A stretch of 10,462 bases of DNA from assembly GCA_900554345.1 (NCBI GenBank), contig USHH01000057.1:1-10462 (forward strand). The letters run 5' to 3'. The position numbers and the translations under genes were made by a program. This document shows positions 1-7,333 of the stretch, one piece after another. Every line of letters starts with the position of its first letter. Within the stretch, counting starts at the first letter, position 1. The notes under the pieces are model-generated. The model searched no databases. It was not told the DNA's origin and saw only the letters and a program-made list of their open reading frames with translations. This stretch comes from an uncultured Bacteroidales bacterium (GTDB taxonomy: Bacteria; Bacteroidota; Bacteroidia; Bacteroidales; Muribaculaceae).

Positions 1-3000
1 TACGCGCGGAGGGGGGGGCCTTGGGGGGGCCGCCTCGGCGAGACGGTCGGAGAGCGTCTGGGCCACCAGCGGATCGTATCTTTCGCTGCGGGACTCCGGT
101 ATTCTGGCGCTCACGGCAAACACTCCGATGATGTCGGGGCGCCCTTCGGTGGCGGGCATCACGAAGTCGGCGAGCGAGAGAGCCGGGGCGCCATCGTCGG
201 GCTTCTGGTTGCGCAGCGTTGGGAGGCGCTTCTCCCCTATCACGAGGTCATCTCCGTCGGAGTTGCTCTCATAGAAGGCAGTGACGCCGCGGGCCAATGT
301 CTCGGAGCCGCATCCCTTGAGAAGTGTGCGGGCCTCCCTGTAGAGCTTCCAGGCCTGACGCGCCTTGTCGCGCTGCGACGGCTCAATAGTGGCGAGCCAT
401 TGCTCGGCCTCCTTTTCATCGGCTTCTAACGGGAATGTGGCGAGCCAGCTGCCGGTGAGACGCCAGGCATGGAGGAGCATCTTCCAGTTGATGAGCGGCA
501 TGAGGTCGCTGGCGGCGATCTCCACAGTCTGTGGGTTGGCGAGGCCTGTTTCCGGCATCACCGGATTCCAGTCGCTCCAGTCGATGGAGAGGCGTCTCTT
601 CCTTGCCTCTTTGAGCGAGATATATGTGGTTTCCTCACCCTCGTGCTCCCGGCGCAGCCGGTCGTATTCCTGACGGAGGCTTTTGGCATATTCCCTGCCG
701 GTGGCGGGTTCGAGCAGGCGTGAGGCTATGATTGGATTCTGCGAGGCGTCGGTGGCATGTATCACCGGGAATGATACGAGCGGGGCTATCTTCAGGGCCG
801 TGTGGAGGCGTGATGTGGCGGCTCCCCCCACCATGAGGGGAATGCGCAGTAGCTCCTTCTCCATAAGCAGGGCCACCTCGGCCATCTCGCCGAGCGACGG
901 GGTGATGAGTCCTGACAGGCACACTATGTCGGCTTTCTCCCTCTTCGCCGTCTCCACAATCTTTTCGGCCGGAGCCATCACGCCGAGGTCTGTCACCTCG
1001 AAGTTGTTGCATTCGAGCACGCTGGCCACTATGTTCTTGCCTATGTCATGCACGTCGCCCTTCACGGTGGCTATCACTATATGTCCGGCTTTCGTCCGGG
1101 CGCCGTCGTTGCGGAGCATGAGGGGGCGCAGGTGGTCGACAGCCCTTTTCATGGCCCTCGCTGTCTTCACCACCTGAGGCAGAAACATGCGTCCGTCGGC
1201 GAAGCGGCGCCCCACTTCTTCCATCCCCTCCATGAGAGGGCCGTCGATGATGGCGCGAGGGTCGTCGCCAAGCCCTAAGAGCTCGTCGAGGTCTTTTTCG
1301 AGGTGTGTCGTGTCGCCGACGACGATATCGTCGCGGAGGCGCTCCTGCGGGCTAAGGGAGTCGCGCTGCGCTGCGGTGGTTTTGGACGCAGCGGGCGCCG
1401 CTCCTTTCTTCTCCGGCAGGTGGGTGAGGGCGTATTCGGAAAGCTCGGCAGGAGCTTCCTTACGCCTGGCGAGCACCACGTCGTCGAGTATCGCGCGGAG
1501 CTCCGGCTTGATGTCTTCATATTCCGGCAGTGCGGCGGGATTCACAATGGCCATGTCCATCCCGGCGAGGCGGGCGTGATGCAGGAAGACGGCGTGCATG
1601 GCCTCGCGGAGGGGGTTGTTGCCACGGAAGGCGAAGGAGAGATTGCTCACGCCGCCGCTCACCTTGGCGCCGGGGAGATTGCGCTTTATCCAGCGCGTGG
1701 CCTCTATGAAGTCGCGGGCATAGAGGTCGTGGGCCTCCACACCGGTGGCCACCGCCATGATGTTGGGATCGAAGATGATGTCGCGGGGAGCTATGCCCCC
1801 TTTCTCGGTAAGTAAGCGGTATGCTCGGGCGCATATTTCTGTCTTGCGGCTGAAGGTGTCGGCCTGCCCCTGCTCGTCGAAGGCCATCACCACCATTGCC
1901 GCTCCGAGCGAGGAGATGAGGCGTGCCCGGCGCAGCAGCTCCTCCTCTCCGTCGCGCAGGGATATGGAGTTGACGATTGCCTTTCCCTGAAGGTTTTTCA
2001 GGGCCGTGACGGCTGTCTCGGGGTCGGAGGTGTCGATCATGAAAGGCACTCGGGCGATGTCGGGGTCGGCGCCGGCGAGGCGCAGCAGGCGCGTGAAGGC
2101 GGGGCGTGTGTCGAGCAGCGGGTCGTCGAGGTTGATATCGATTACCTGTGCGCCTTTCTTCACCTGCGAGGCTGCGATCTGCAGGGCCTCGTCGAAGTTC
2201 TCCTCCTTGATGAGGCGTAGGAACTTGCGTGAGCCGGCCACGTTGCATCGTTCGCCTACGATGGTGAACGCACCTTCCGGCGCCTTCAGCGGCTCGAGGC
2301 CGGCGAGGGAGAGTGAGTGGTCGGAGGGTTTGGGGCGGTGTGGTGTGGCTCTGTCGCGGAGTGCAGCGAGGGCTTCGATGTGTTGTGGGGTTGTGCCGCA
2401 GCAGCCTCCGGCTATGTTGAGGATGCCTTCGGTGAGGAGAGGCTCCATCTCGGCGGCGAATATTTCGGGTGAGGCGGCGTAGCGGCCGAGCTCGTCGGGA
2501 AGTCCGGCGTTGGGATGGCAGCTGATGTAGAGGTGAGACACATCGGCGAGGCGGCGTATGTGGGCCGCGGTGTCGGCGGGGCCGCTTGAGCAGTTGAGGC
2601 CGATGCCGACCACCTCCGGATAGCATTCGGCGGTGAGTGCGAGGGCGGGGATTGTCTGTCCGGAGAGGATGCGGCCCGAGCGGTCGGCCACTGTTGCGCT
2701 GACCATCACGGGGAGATGGAGGCCGAGGGTGTCCATGGCCTGACGGCATCCCAGGAGCGCGGCGCGGAGATTGATGTTGTCGTAGACGGTCTCGATGAGT
2801 ATTATGTCGGCGCCGCCGTCGGCCAGGGCGAGTGCCTGCTCGCGGAAGGCGTCGGCCAGAGTGTCGAAATCCACGTCACGCTTGGCCGGGTCCTCCACGT
2901 CGGGACTAAGGGAGGCGGCGTGGGCTGTCGGGCCTATCGTGCCGGCCACCAGCACCCTTCGTTCTGCCTGAGCGTCGTCGGCTGCCCGGCGTGCCAGACG

Positions 3001-3336
3001 CGCGCTTTCCCGGGCGATCTCGAAGCTGAGGCCCTCCATGCCGTAGCGGGCCATGGAGAGACGGTTGGAATTGAAGCTGTTGGCGGTGATGATGTCGGCG
3101 CCGGCCTCGATATATCGGCGGTGGATGTTGTGGATGTCGGCCTTGCGGGTGAGCGAGAGGAGGTCGTTGTTGCCGCTGAGGCGCGACGGCCAGTCGGCGA
3201 AGCGCTCGCCGCGCCACTGGCTTTCCGTGAGGCAGAGGCGCTGTATCATGGTGCCCATGGCGCCGTCGAGGATGAGCACTCGCCGGCTCAGCGTGTCGCG
3301 CAGCTCGGCGGGTGTTAGTGTGGATGGTGATGACAT
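1..3336 (-). CDS. metH: Cobalamin-dependent methionine synthase (MetH), C-terminus off the window
   Basis: Transfers a methyl group from 5-methyltetrahydrofolate through cobalamin to homocysteine, giving methionine in the cytoplasm. The frame is open for 1112 codons from ATG at 3336 to the left edge. Domains in order: homocysteine-binding barrel (about 15-330) with zinc ligands Cys249 in GLNCSSG and Cys312/Cys313 in GGCCGTTP; pterin-binding barrel opening at GERCNVAGS (Cys364); B12 cap helices near GPLMEGMEEVG; B12 domain with GDVHDIG, where His763 is the expected cobalt ligand; then the start of the AdoMet reactivation domain. These positions lie within a few residues of E. coli MetH (1227 aa). 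Roughly 110 residues, including the RPAPGYP AdoMet motif, should lie beyond the window. It is the last visible operon gene, 42 bp after metF. The last dozen codons before the edge are aberrantly C-rich (Pro-Pro-Arg-Pro-rich) and may be sequence error. Confidence 0.97.
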   Translation of the reverse strand, partial: MSSPSTLTPAELRDTLSRRVLILDGAMGTMIQRLCLTESQWRGERFADWPSRLSGNNDLLSLTRKADIHNIHRRYIEAGADIITANSFNSNRLSMARYGMEGLSFEIARESARLARRAADDAQAERRVLVAGTIGPTAHAASLSPDVEDPAKRDVDFDTLADAFREQALALADGGADIILIETVYDNINLRAALLGCRQAMDTLGLHLPVMVSATVADRSGRILSGQTIPALALTAECYPEVVGIGLNCSSGPADTAAHIRRLADVSHLYISCHPNAGLPDELGRYAASPEIFAAEMEPLLTEGILNIAGGCCGTTPQHIEALAALRDRATPHRPKPSDHSLSLAGLEPLKAPEGAFTIVGERCNVAGSRKFLRLIKEENFDEALQIAASQVKKGAQVIDINLDDPLLDTRPAFTRLLRLAGADPDIARVPFMIDTSDPETAVTALKNLQGKAIVNSISLRDGEEELLRRARLISSLGAAMVVMAFDEQGQADTFSRKTEICARAYRLLTEKGGIAPRDIIFDPNIMAVATGVEAHDLYARDFIEATRWIKRNLPGAKVSGGVSNLSFAFRGNNPLREAMHAVFLHHARLAGMDMAIVNPAALPEYEDIKPELRAILDDVVLARRKEAPAELSEYALTHLPEKKGAAPAASKTTAAQRDSLSPQERLRDDIVVGDTTHLEKDLDELLGLGDDPRAIIDGPLMEGMEEVGRRFADGRMFLPQVVKTARAMKRAVDHLRPLMLRNDGARTKAGHIVIATVKGDVHDIGKNIVASVLECNNFEVTDLGVMAPAEKIVETAKREKADIVCLSGLITPSLGEMAEVALLMEKELLRIPLMVGGAATSRLHTALKIAPLVSFPVIHATDASQNPIIASRLLEPATGREYAKSLRQEYDRLRREHEGEETTYISLKEARKRRLSIDWSDWNPVMPETGLANPQTVEIAASDLMPLINWKMLLHAWRLTGSWLATFPLEADEKEAEQWLATIEPSQRDKARQAWKLYREARTLLKGCGSETLARGVTAFYESNSDGDDLVIGEKRLPTLRNQKPDDGAPALSLADFVMPATEGRPDIIGVFAVSARIPESRSERYDPLVAQTLSDRLAEAAPPRPPPPRV

Positions 3337-3378
3337 ACGGTGTGGTGGATTTCTTTAGATGTAGGAGTTGTTGAAGGA

Positions 3379-4329
3379 TTAAAAGACTTTCTTCACTACA
3401 CCGGCCACGCTCTCTGAGAGCGACATGGTGTAGTAGTGTATTCCGGGAGCGCCGTGTGCGAGGAGGTCTCGGCTCTGCTCCACACACCATTCCACGCCTA
3501 TCCGCGAGGCCTCTGCGTCGGTCTTCGCCTTGCGCAGCTCGGAGGCGAGTGCCTCGGGGAGCTCGGTGCGGAACACCTTCGGCAGCACATTGAGCTGGCG
3601 GAGCTTGGAGATGGGCTTCAGCGCCGGAATCACGGGCACCGTTATCCCCGCCTTCCGGCAGCGCTCAAGGAAGGAATAGTAGTTGTCGTTGTTGAAAAAC
3701 ATCTGGGTCATGAAGTATTCGGCCCCTTCGTCCTGCTTCTTCTTCATGTAGTGGATGTCGGAGTCGAAGTTGGGTGCCTCCTCGTGCTTTTCGGGATAAC
3801 ACGCCATGCCGTAGGAGAAGGGGATGTGGATTCCCTGGATGCGTGTGTCGTCGATGCCCTTTCCGAGGTTGAAGTCGTTGACCTGCTGCTGGAGTCCTGA
3901 GGCGTGCTCGTGGTAGTCTTCGGGGGCGCCGTGGAGCTCTCCCTGCGTCTTGTCGTCGCCCCTCACGAGGAAGAGGTTGTGGATGCCGAGGAAGTTGAGG
4001 TCGAGCAGGGCGTATTCTGTCTCGTCTTTTGAGAACCCGCGGCATATGATGTGTGGCACGGTGGCTATGCCGTAGTGGTTCTGGAGGGCGGCGGCGATGG
4101 CCACGGTGCCGGGTCGCTTGAGGATGCTGACGCGCTTGTGGGTGCCGTTGGGGAGCGGCTTGTAGACGTATTCGCTGTGGTGGGAGGTGATGTTGATGAA
4201 TTTGGGGTCGAACTCCCGCAGCGAGTCCACGATATCGTAGATCTTGTATATGCTGTTGCCCTTGAGCGGGGGCAGGATCTCGAAAGAGAACACCGGGTGG
4301 TCGCCGTTATAGAAATCTGTGACTTTCAT
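3379..4329 (-). CDS. metF: 5,10-methylenetetrahydrofolate reductase (MetF)
   Basis: FAD-dependent reduction of 5,10-methylene-THF to 5-methyl-THF, the methyl donor used by the MetH encoded next door. The protein is 316 aa, close to the family norm of about 300. It starts MKVTDFYNGD; the conserved FSFEILPP carries the Glu expected in the active site. LFLVRGDD holds the flavin/folate Asp, FMTQMFFNND matches the family's TQ(F/M)FF strand, and GIHYYTMSLSE matches the C-terminal signature. The frame stays open far upstream, but that part is antisense-like junk overlapping the lyase gene. ATG at 4329 sits two bases after the lyase TGA, so translation is probably coupled. No Shine-Dalgarno sequence is visible, as usual in Bacteroidetes. 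Confidence 0.97.
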   Translation of the reverse strand: MKVTDFYNGDHPVFSFEILPPLKGNSIYKIYDIVDSLREFDPKFINITSHHSEYVYKPLPNGTHKRVSILKRPGTVAIAAALQNHYGIATVPHIICRGFSKDETEYALLDLNFLGIHNLFLVRGDDKTQGELHGAPEDYHEHASGLQQQVNDFNLGKGIDDTRIQGIHIPFSYGMACYPEKHEEAPNFDSDIHYMKKKQDEGAEYFMTQMFFNNDNYYSFLERCRKAGITVPVIPALKPISKLRQLNVLPKVFRTELPEALASELRKAKTDAEASRIGVEWCVEQSRDLLAHGAPGIHYYTMSLSESVAGVVKKVF

Positions 4330-4331
4330 TT

Positions 4332-5555
4332 TCAGCTGGTTGGCGTAGCGGCATGCCGGAGGTATGTCGCTACATTCTGATTGTTGACATTTAGGCTTTT
4401 GACGGCTTTCGCGAGGCGTCCGAGGGCAGTCTGGATCACGCTGCGCGGGGAGCCGGCGTTGAGGCGCATGAATCCGTGGCCCTGGGCTCCGAACATCTCG
4501 CCGTCGTTGAGGGCGAGGCGCGCCTTGTCGATGAAGAGGCTCTGGAGGGCGTCGTGGTCGAGGCCGAGCCCCCGGCAGTCGAGCCATACGAGGTATGAGG
4601 CCTGCGGCCTCACGGCCTTCACGCCCGGGATGTGTGCGTCGATATATGAGACGATGAAGGACGCCTCGCTTTCTGTGTAGGAGGGCTTTGCGGGGAGCCA
4701 CTTGTCGCCGTGGAGGTATGCGGCGGCAGCGGCGGCCTGCTGGCCGAGGCACGGGGCGCATAGCTCGGTGGCCTCGAGGCGGCTGAAGAAGCGATGGCGC
4801 AGCGCGTCGTCGGGCACTACGGTCCAGGAGCTTGCGAGCCCCGGTATGTTGAAGGCCTTCGATGGGGAGCCGAAGGTGATGCTGATGCGCGCGGCCTCGG
4901 GGCTGACGGTGGCGAAGGGGGTGTGGACGTGGCCCGGCAGCGTGAGGTCGCAGTGTATCTCGTCGCTTATCACGGTGACGCCGTGGCGGGTGCAGATGTC
5001 GGCGAGGCGGCGCAGGGTTTCCGGGCTCCATACCTTTCCGCCGGGGTTGTGGGGGTTGGAGAGGATGAGCAGGCGTGCGCCGGGAGCCACTTTCTCAAGG
5101 TTGTCGAAGTCCATCACGAAGGTGCCGTCGGGGTTTTGGATGAGCGGGTTCTCCACGCATACGCGTCCGTTGTCGATGGTGACGAAGCGGAAGGGATGAT
5201 ACACCGGTGGCTGGATGATCACCTTGTCGCCCGGCTCCGTGAGGAAGCAGACGGCGAGGGCTATCCCCTTCACGATGCCGGGGATGAAGGATATCCACTC
5301 GGGATTGATGTCCCAGCCGTGGCGCCGGCGCTGCCAGTCGATGATGGCGTGGCGCCACTCCGGGTGCTCGACGGCGTAGCCGAGCACCGGGTTTGCGGCT
5401 TCCCTCATCACGGCTTCCCTCACGAAGGAGGGGCTTTCGAAGTCCATGTCGGCGACCCAGAGGGGAATGAGGTCGTCGCGTCCGAAGCGCTCGCGGAGGG
5501 CGTCGGTCTTGAGTGCGCCGCTGCCGCGGCGGTCTATGATGCTGTCGAATTCCAT
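4332..5555 (-). CDS. MalY/PatB-family PLP-dependent C-S lyase (likely cystathionine beta-lyase)
   Basis: Fold-type I aminotransferase-like enzyme of 407 aa. Expected role: cleave cystathionine to homocysteine, pyruvate and ammonia, the second trans-sulfuration step. Visible signatures: PLWVADMDFE near the N-terminus, GYAVEHPEW, QPPVYHPF, SNPHNPGG (PLP-contacting Asn), SDEIHCDL (Asp binding the pyridine nitrogen), and FGSPSKAFNIPGL with Lys233 as the Schiff-base lysine, the same residue number as I recall for E. coli MalY. The C-terminal arm ends in a normal stop. It starts three bases after the upstream gene's TAA and stops two bases before metF, so it belongs firmly to the operon. Position between a CGS-like gene and metF/metH supports beta-lyase activity over a regulatory MalY role. 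Cysteine desulfhydration or other C-S lyase activity cannot be excluded from sequence. Confidence 0.9.
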   Translation of the reverse strand: MEFDSIIDRRGSGALKTDALRERFGRDDLIPLWVADMDFESPSFVREAVMREAANPVLGYAVEHPEWRHAIIDWQRRRHGWDINPEWISFIPGIVKGIALAVCFLTEPGDKVIIQPPVYHPFRFVTIDNGRVCVENPLIQNPDGTFVMDFDNLEKVAPGARLLILSNPHNPGGKVWSPETLRRLADICTRHGVTVISDEIHCDLTLPGHVHTPFATVSPEAARISITFGSPSKAFNIPGLASSWTVVPDDALRHRFFSRLEATELCAPCLGQQAAAAAAYLHGDKWLPAKPSYTESEASFIVSYIDAHIPGVKAVRPQASYLVWLDCRGLGLDHDALQSLFIDKARLALNDGEMFGAQGHGFMRLNAGSPRSVIQTALGRLAKAVKSLNVNNQNVATYLRHAATPTS

Positions 5556-5558
5556 ATC

Positions 5559-6749
5559 TTATTGCTGATTGTTGGTGAGGGCCTGGCGGAGGTCGGCAAG
5601 GATGTCGTCGGGGTCTTCGAGACCTATTGACAGGCGTATGAGGTTGGGGTCGATGTCCATCTCGCGTCGCTTCTCCTCGGGGATGGTGCCGAAGATGGTG
5701 GAGTAGGGATGTATGGCGAGTGTCTTGTTGTCGAAGAGGTTGGTGGCGCGTCTCACGAGCTGCAGCCTGTCGATGAATCGTCGGCACGCCTCCTCGTCGG
5801 CGAGCTCGATGGTGACCATTGCCCCGTATCCGCCGTATTGCTCCTTGGCGAGCATGTGCCACGGGCTGTCGGTAAGGCCGGGATAGTTTACGCTCTTCAC
5901 TCCGTCGACGCTTTGGAGGGCCGAGGCTATATGGAGGGCCGACTGCTCCTGGCGGGCGTATCTCACCTCCAGGTTCTCGAGACCGAGCAGGTGCATGTAT
6001 GCCACCTGTGGCGTCATGTATGCGCCGAGGTTGAAGAGGGCGTCGCCCTTGACGCGGGCTGTGATCTCGGGGAAGTTGCCGTAGTCGATGATGAGTCCGC
6101 CGAGCGATGTGGCGCCGCCGCTCACGTATTTTGTGGAGGACACGATCTCAAAGTCGATGCCGAGTGCCTTTCCGTCGTAGAGGGTGAATGGAATCATCGT
6201 GGTGTCGGCGATGAGTGGCACGCCGTGTCGGTGCGCGATGCGTGAGAGGGCCTTGATGTCGGCGATCTCGAGCTGGGGATTGGTCACCGACTCCAGGAAT
6301 ATGCAGCAGGCGTTGTCGGGCCATTGGCGCTCCACGGCCTCGGGGTCGGTGAGGTCGAGCAGCGAGGTGGATACGCCGAATCGGGCGAGGGTGCGTGTGA
6401 GCAGCAGGAAAGTGTTGCCGAAGACGTGGCGTGAAGTTACGATGCCGGCTCCGGCCGAGGCGGTTGCCACCATGATGGCGGAGATGGCTGCCATGCCGGA
6501 ATTGAGGGCGGTGACGGCAGTGGCACCGGTGACGGCAGCCACCTGCTTCTCGAGGAATGTCACGGTGGGGTTGGTGACGCGTGAGTAGTCGGGCGAATCG
6601 CTTCGGCCGCAGAAGGCGTCGGCCATGTCACTGGCGTTGTCGAATTCGTATGCCACGGAGTTGTAGAGAGGCATCGAGATGCTGCCGTAGGCGTCCGGGC
6701 GCTGGAAGCGTGCGCCTATGATTCTGGTTGATTTCTTCATATCTGTCAT
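5559..6749 (-). CDS. Cys/Met metabolism PLP enzyme (cystathionine gamma-synthase / O-acylhomoserine sulfhydrylase family)
   Basis: First structural gene of the operon, 396 aa. Expected to join an activated homoserine to cysteine (cystathionine) or to sulfide (homocysteine). Family marks: PLYNSVAYEF, the phosphate-binding YSRVTNPT, SGMAAISAIM, DTTMIPF, SSTKYVSGGATSLGG with Lys207 as the PLP lysine, and LIRLSIGLEDPDDI with the carboxylate-binding Arg. Length fits cystathionine gamma-synthase, whereas O-acetylhomoserine sulfhydrylases usually run about 425-430 aa. However, the lysine loop and the NYPGL motif look more sulfhydrylase-like, so the substrate stays open. A beta-lyase gene next door favours gamma-synthase. 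The start could be ATG 6749 or ATG 6740 (MTDM); 6749 is preferred because it directly follows the terminator U-tract. Expression is probably controlled by the leader described below. Confidence 0.88.
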   Translation of the reverse strand: MTDMKKSTRIIGARFQRPDAYGSISMPLYNSVAYEFDNASDMADAFCGRSDSPDYSRVTNPTVTFLEKQVAAVTGATAVTALNSGMAAISAIMVATASAGAGIVTSRHVFGNTFLLLTRTLARFGVSTSLLDLTDPEAVERQWPDNACCIFLESVTNPQLEIADIKALSRIAHRHGVPLIADTTMIPFTLYDGKALGIDFEIVSSTKYVSGGATSLGGLIIDYGNFPEITARVKGDALFNLGAYMTPQVAYMHLLGLENLEVRYARQEQSALHIASALQSVDGVKSVNYPGLTDSPWHMLAKEQYGGYGAMVTIELADEEACRRFIDRLQLVRRATNLFDNKTLAIHPYSTIFGTIPEEKRREMDIDPNLIRLSIGLEDPDDILADLRQALTNNQQ

Positions 6750-6783
6750 AAAAAAGACAGTCCGGCAGAAATGCCGGACTGTC
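6750..6783 (-). terminator. Intrinsic terminator acting as an attenuator before the met operon
   Basis: On the minus strand a perfect 12-bp stem (5' arm 6783-6772, 3' arm 6767-6756) encloses a 4-nt loop UUUC and is followed by six U (6755-6750). The next base is the A of the first gene's ATG. A strong terminator between promoter and first gene only makes sense if it is conditional, so it is read as an attenuator. The 5' arm (6783-6773) can alternatively pair with 6837-6828 in the leader ORF. Confidence 0.9.
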
Positions 6784-6837
6784 GATATATACTGTAGAAT
6801 TGTTTGTCTTAGAGCATACAGGGCATCGACACCCGGC
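6773..6837 (-). promoter_or_regulatory. Candidate antiterminator pairing in the met leader
   Basis: Leader RNA 6837-6828 (GCCGGGUGUC, inside the leader ORF at Arg-Arg-Val-Ser) can pair with 6783-6773 (GACAGUCCGGC), the 5' arm of the terminator. This gives four plus six pairs around one bulged G, including one G-U. A ribosome held in the Met run (6862-6851) would leave 6837-6828 free. A competing 6-bp stem, 6866-6861 with 6826-6821 (GGGCAU/AUGCCC), would loop out the antiterminator segment when no ribosome sits on the run. Pairing was worked out by eye, with no energies computed. Confidence 0.6.
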
Positions 6838-6931
6838 GAAGTCGGCTGCGCATCATCATCATGCCCGTCATTCGGCCCTTGGAGCCGTTGTCGGGAGTCT
6901 GGAAGGATGCTATGTATGCGATTCGCTGCAT
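6809..6931 (-). CDS. Methionine-rich leader peptide of the met operon (40 aa)
   Basis: Short open frame from ATG 6931 to TAA 6811-6809, about 25 nt after the predicted transcription start and 59 nt before the first structural gene. The peptide starts MQRIAYIASF and its second half reads GRMTGMMMMRSRL, then VSMPCML. Eight of 40 residues are Met; seven fall in residues 21-39, with four consecutive AUG codons at 6862-6851. Such codon runs in a short ORF before a terminator are the hallmark of leader peptides that sense charged tRNA (compare the Thr, His and Trp leaders of enterobacteria). The product itself probably has no function; the ribosome's position does. No Shine-Dalgarno sequence is visible. 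Too short for automatic gene callers. Confidence 0.85.
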   Translation of the reverse strand: MQRIAYIASFQTPDNGSKGRMTGMMMMRSRLRRVSMPCML

Positions 6932-6962
6932 GTAGATGTCTGTTTGATTGTCAAATCGGATG

Positions 6963-6993
6963 CAAAGGTAGCAATAAAAATCGTAAAAACAAA
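6963..6993 (-). promoter_or_regulatory. Bacteroidetes-type promoter of the met operon
   Basis: On the minus strand TTTG (6993-6990), exactly 19 bp, then TACCTTTG (6970-6963) match the Bacteroidetes primary sigma consensus TTTG / TAnnTTTG. Transcription should start near 6957, giving a leader of about 205 nt before the first structural gene and about 25 nt before the leader peptide ATG. Confidence 0.85.
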
Positions 6994-7140
6994 TAAAAAA
7001 TAGAAATCAGATATACACGGGGCCATGCCGCTGCATCCGGTTGTCGCTGTCCGACTTGAAATAGTCAGAGATTCGGGAAGTAATCTTTCTATACAGCATA
7101 TAGACGCAATATATTGGTTATCATTGATATAAGTGGAATA

Positions 7141-7272
7141 TTCACACTTTTCAACCCTGATTGGAGGTATAAAACCACACTTTTCAATCCGATTCAAGGG
7201 ATAAATTCCACACTTTTCAATCCGATTTACGGCTGCAAATATACACTTTTCAATTCAAACAGGCAACATAGC
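7141..7272. repeat. Four tandem 33-bp degenerate repeats
   Basis: Units at 7141-7173, 7174-7206, 7207-7239 and 7240-7272. The core ACACTTTTCAA is identical in all four (7144, 7177, 7210, 7243), with an exact 33-bp period. Units 2 and 3 share a longer core, CCACACTTTTCAATCCGATT, and the remainder diverges. Because the period is divisible by three, frames stay open on both strands (TLFNP on plus, IEKC on minus), but I see no sign these are proteins. The array lies between two divergent promoters and could be a protein-binding array; function unknown. The stretch 6994-7140 before it shows nothing recognisable. Confidence 0.85.
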
Positions 7273-7333
7273 CGGCTTCCTCACCTTACCATTCGCGGAG
7301 CTTCTTTTTACACGAAAAACAACCTTTTTAGGG
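7271..7333. repeat. Direct repeat flanking the ATPase gene, left copy
   Basis: Begins GCCGGCTTCCTCAC and ends in CGAAAAACAACCTTTTTAGG. It matches 8863-8924 beyond the ATPase gene with roughly 80% identity by eye, needing a few single-base gaps. The copies share the first 14 bases, then TTACC, CGGAGCT, CGAAAAACAA and CTTTT. The last third of this copy forms the left half of the palindrome at 7311-7364. Confidence 0.75.

Noticed and set aside
1517..2749. 410-codon minus-strand ORF
   Set aside because: Shadow of metH in another frame; its composition (Arg, Pro, His) is an artefact of GC-rich coding DNA, and the metH frame is open throughout with clear domains.
3337..3378. Cobalamin riboswitch or separate promoter before metH
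   Set aside because: The gap is 42 bp, too short for a B12 riboswitch, and shows no TTTG/TAnnTTTG pair.
4330..5031. N-terminal extension of metF giving a 550-residue protein
   Set aside because: The extra part is Arg/Pro/His-rich frame noise overlapping the lyase gene; MetF homology begins at 4329.
6784..6960. SAM riboswitch in the met leader
   Set aside because: No recognisable SAM-I or related core could be traced; the space is filled by a Met-rich ORF whose codon pattern explains regulation better.
7141..7272. CRISPR array
   Set aside because: Only 11-20 bp conserved per unit, 33-bp period, between-core sequence partly similar, and no cas genes.
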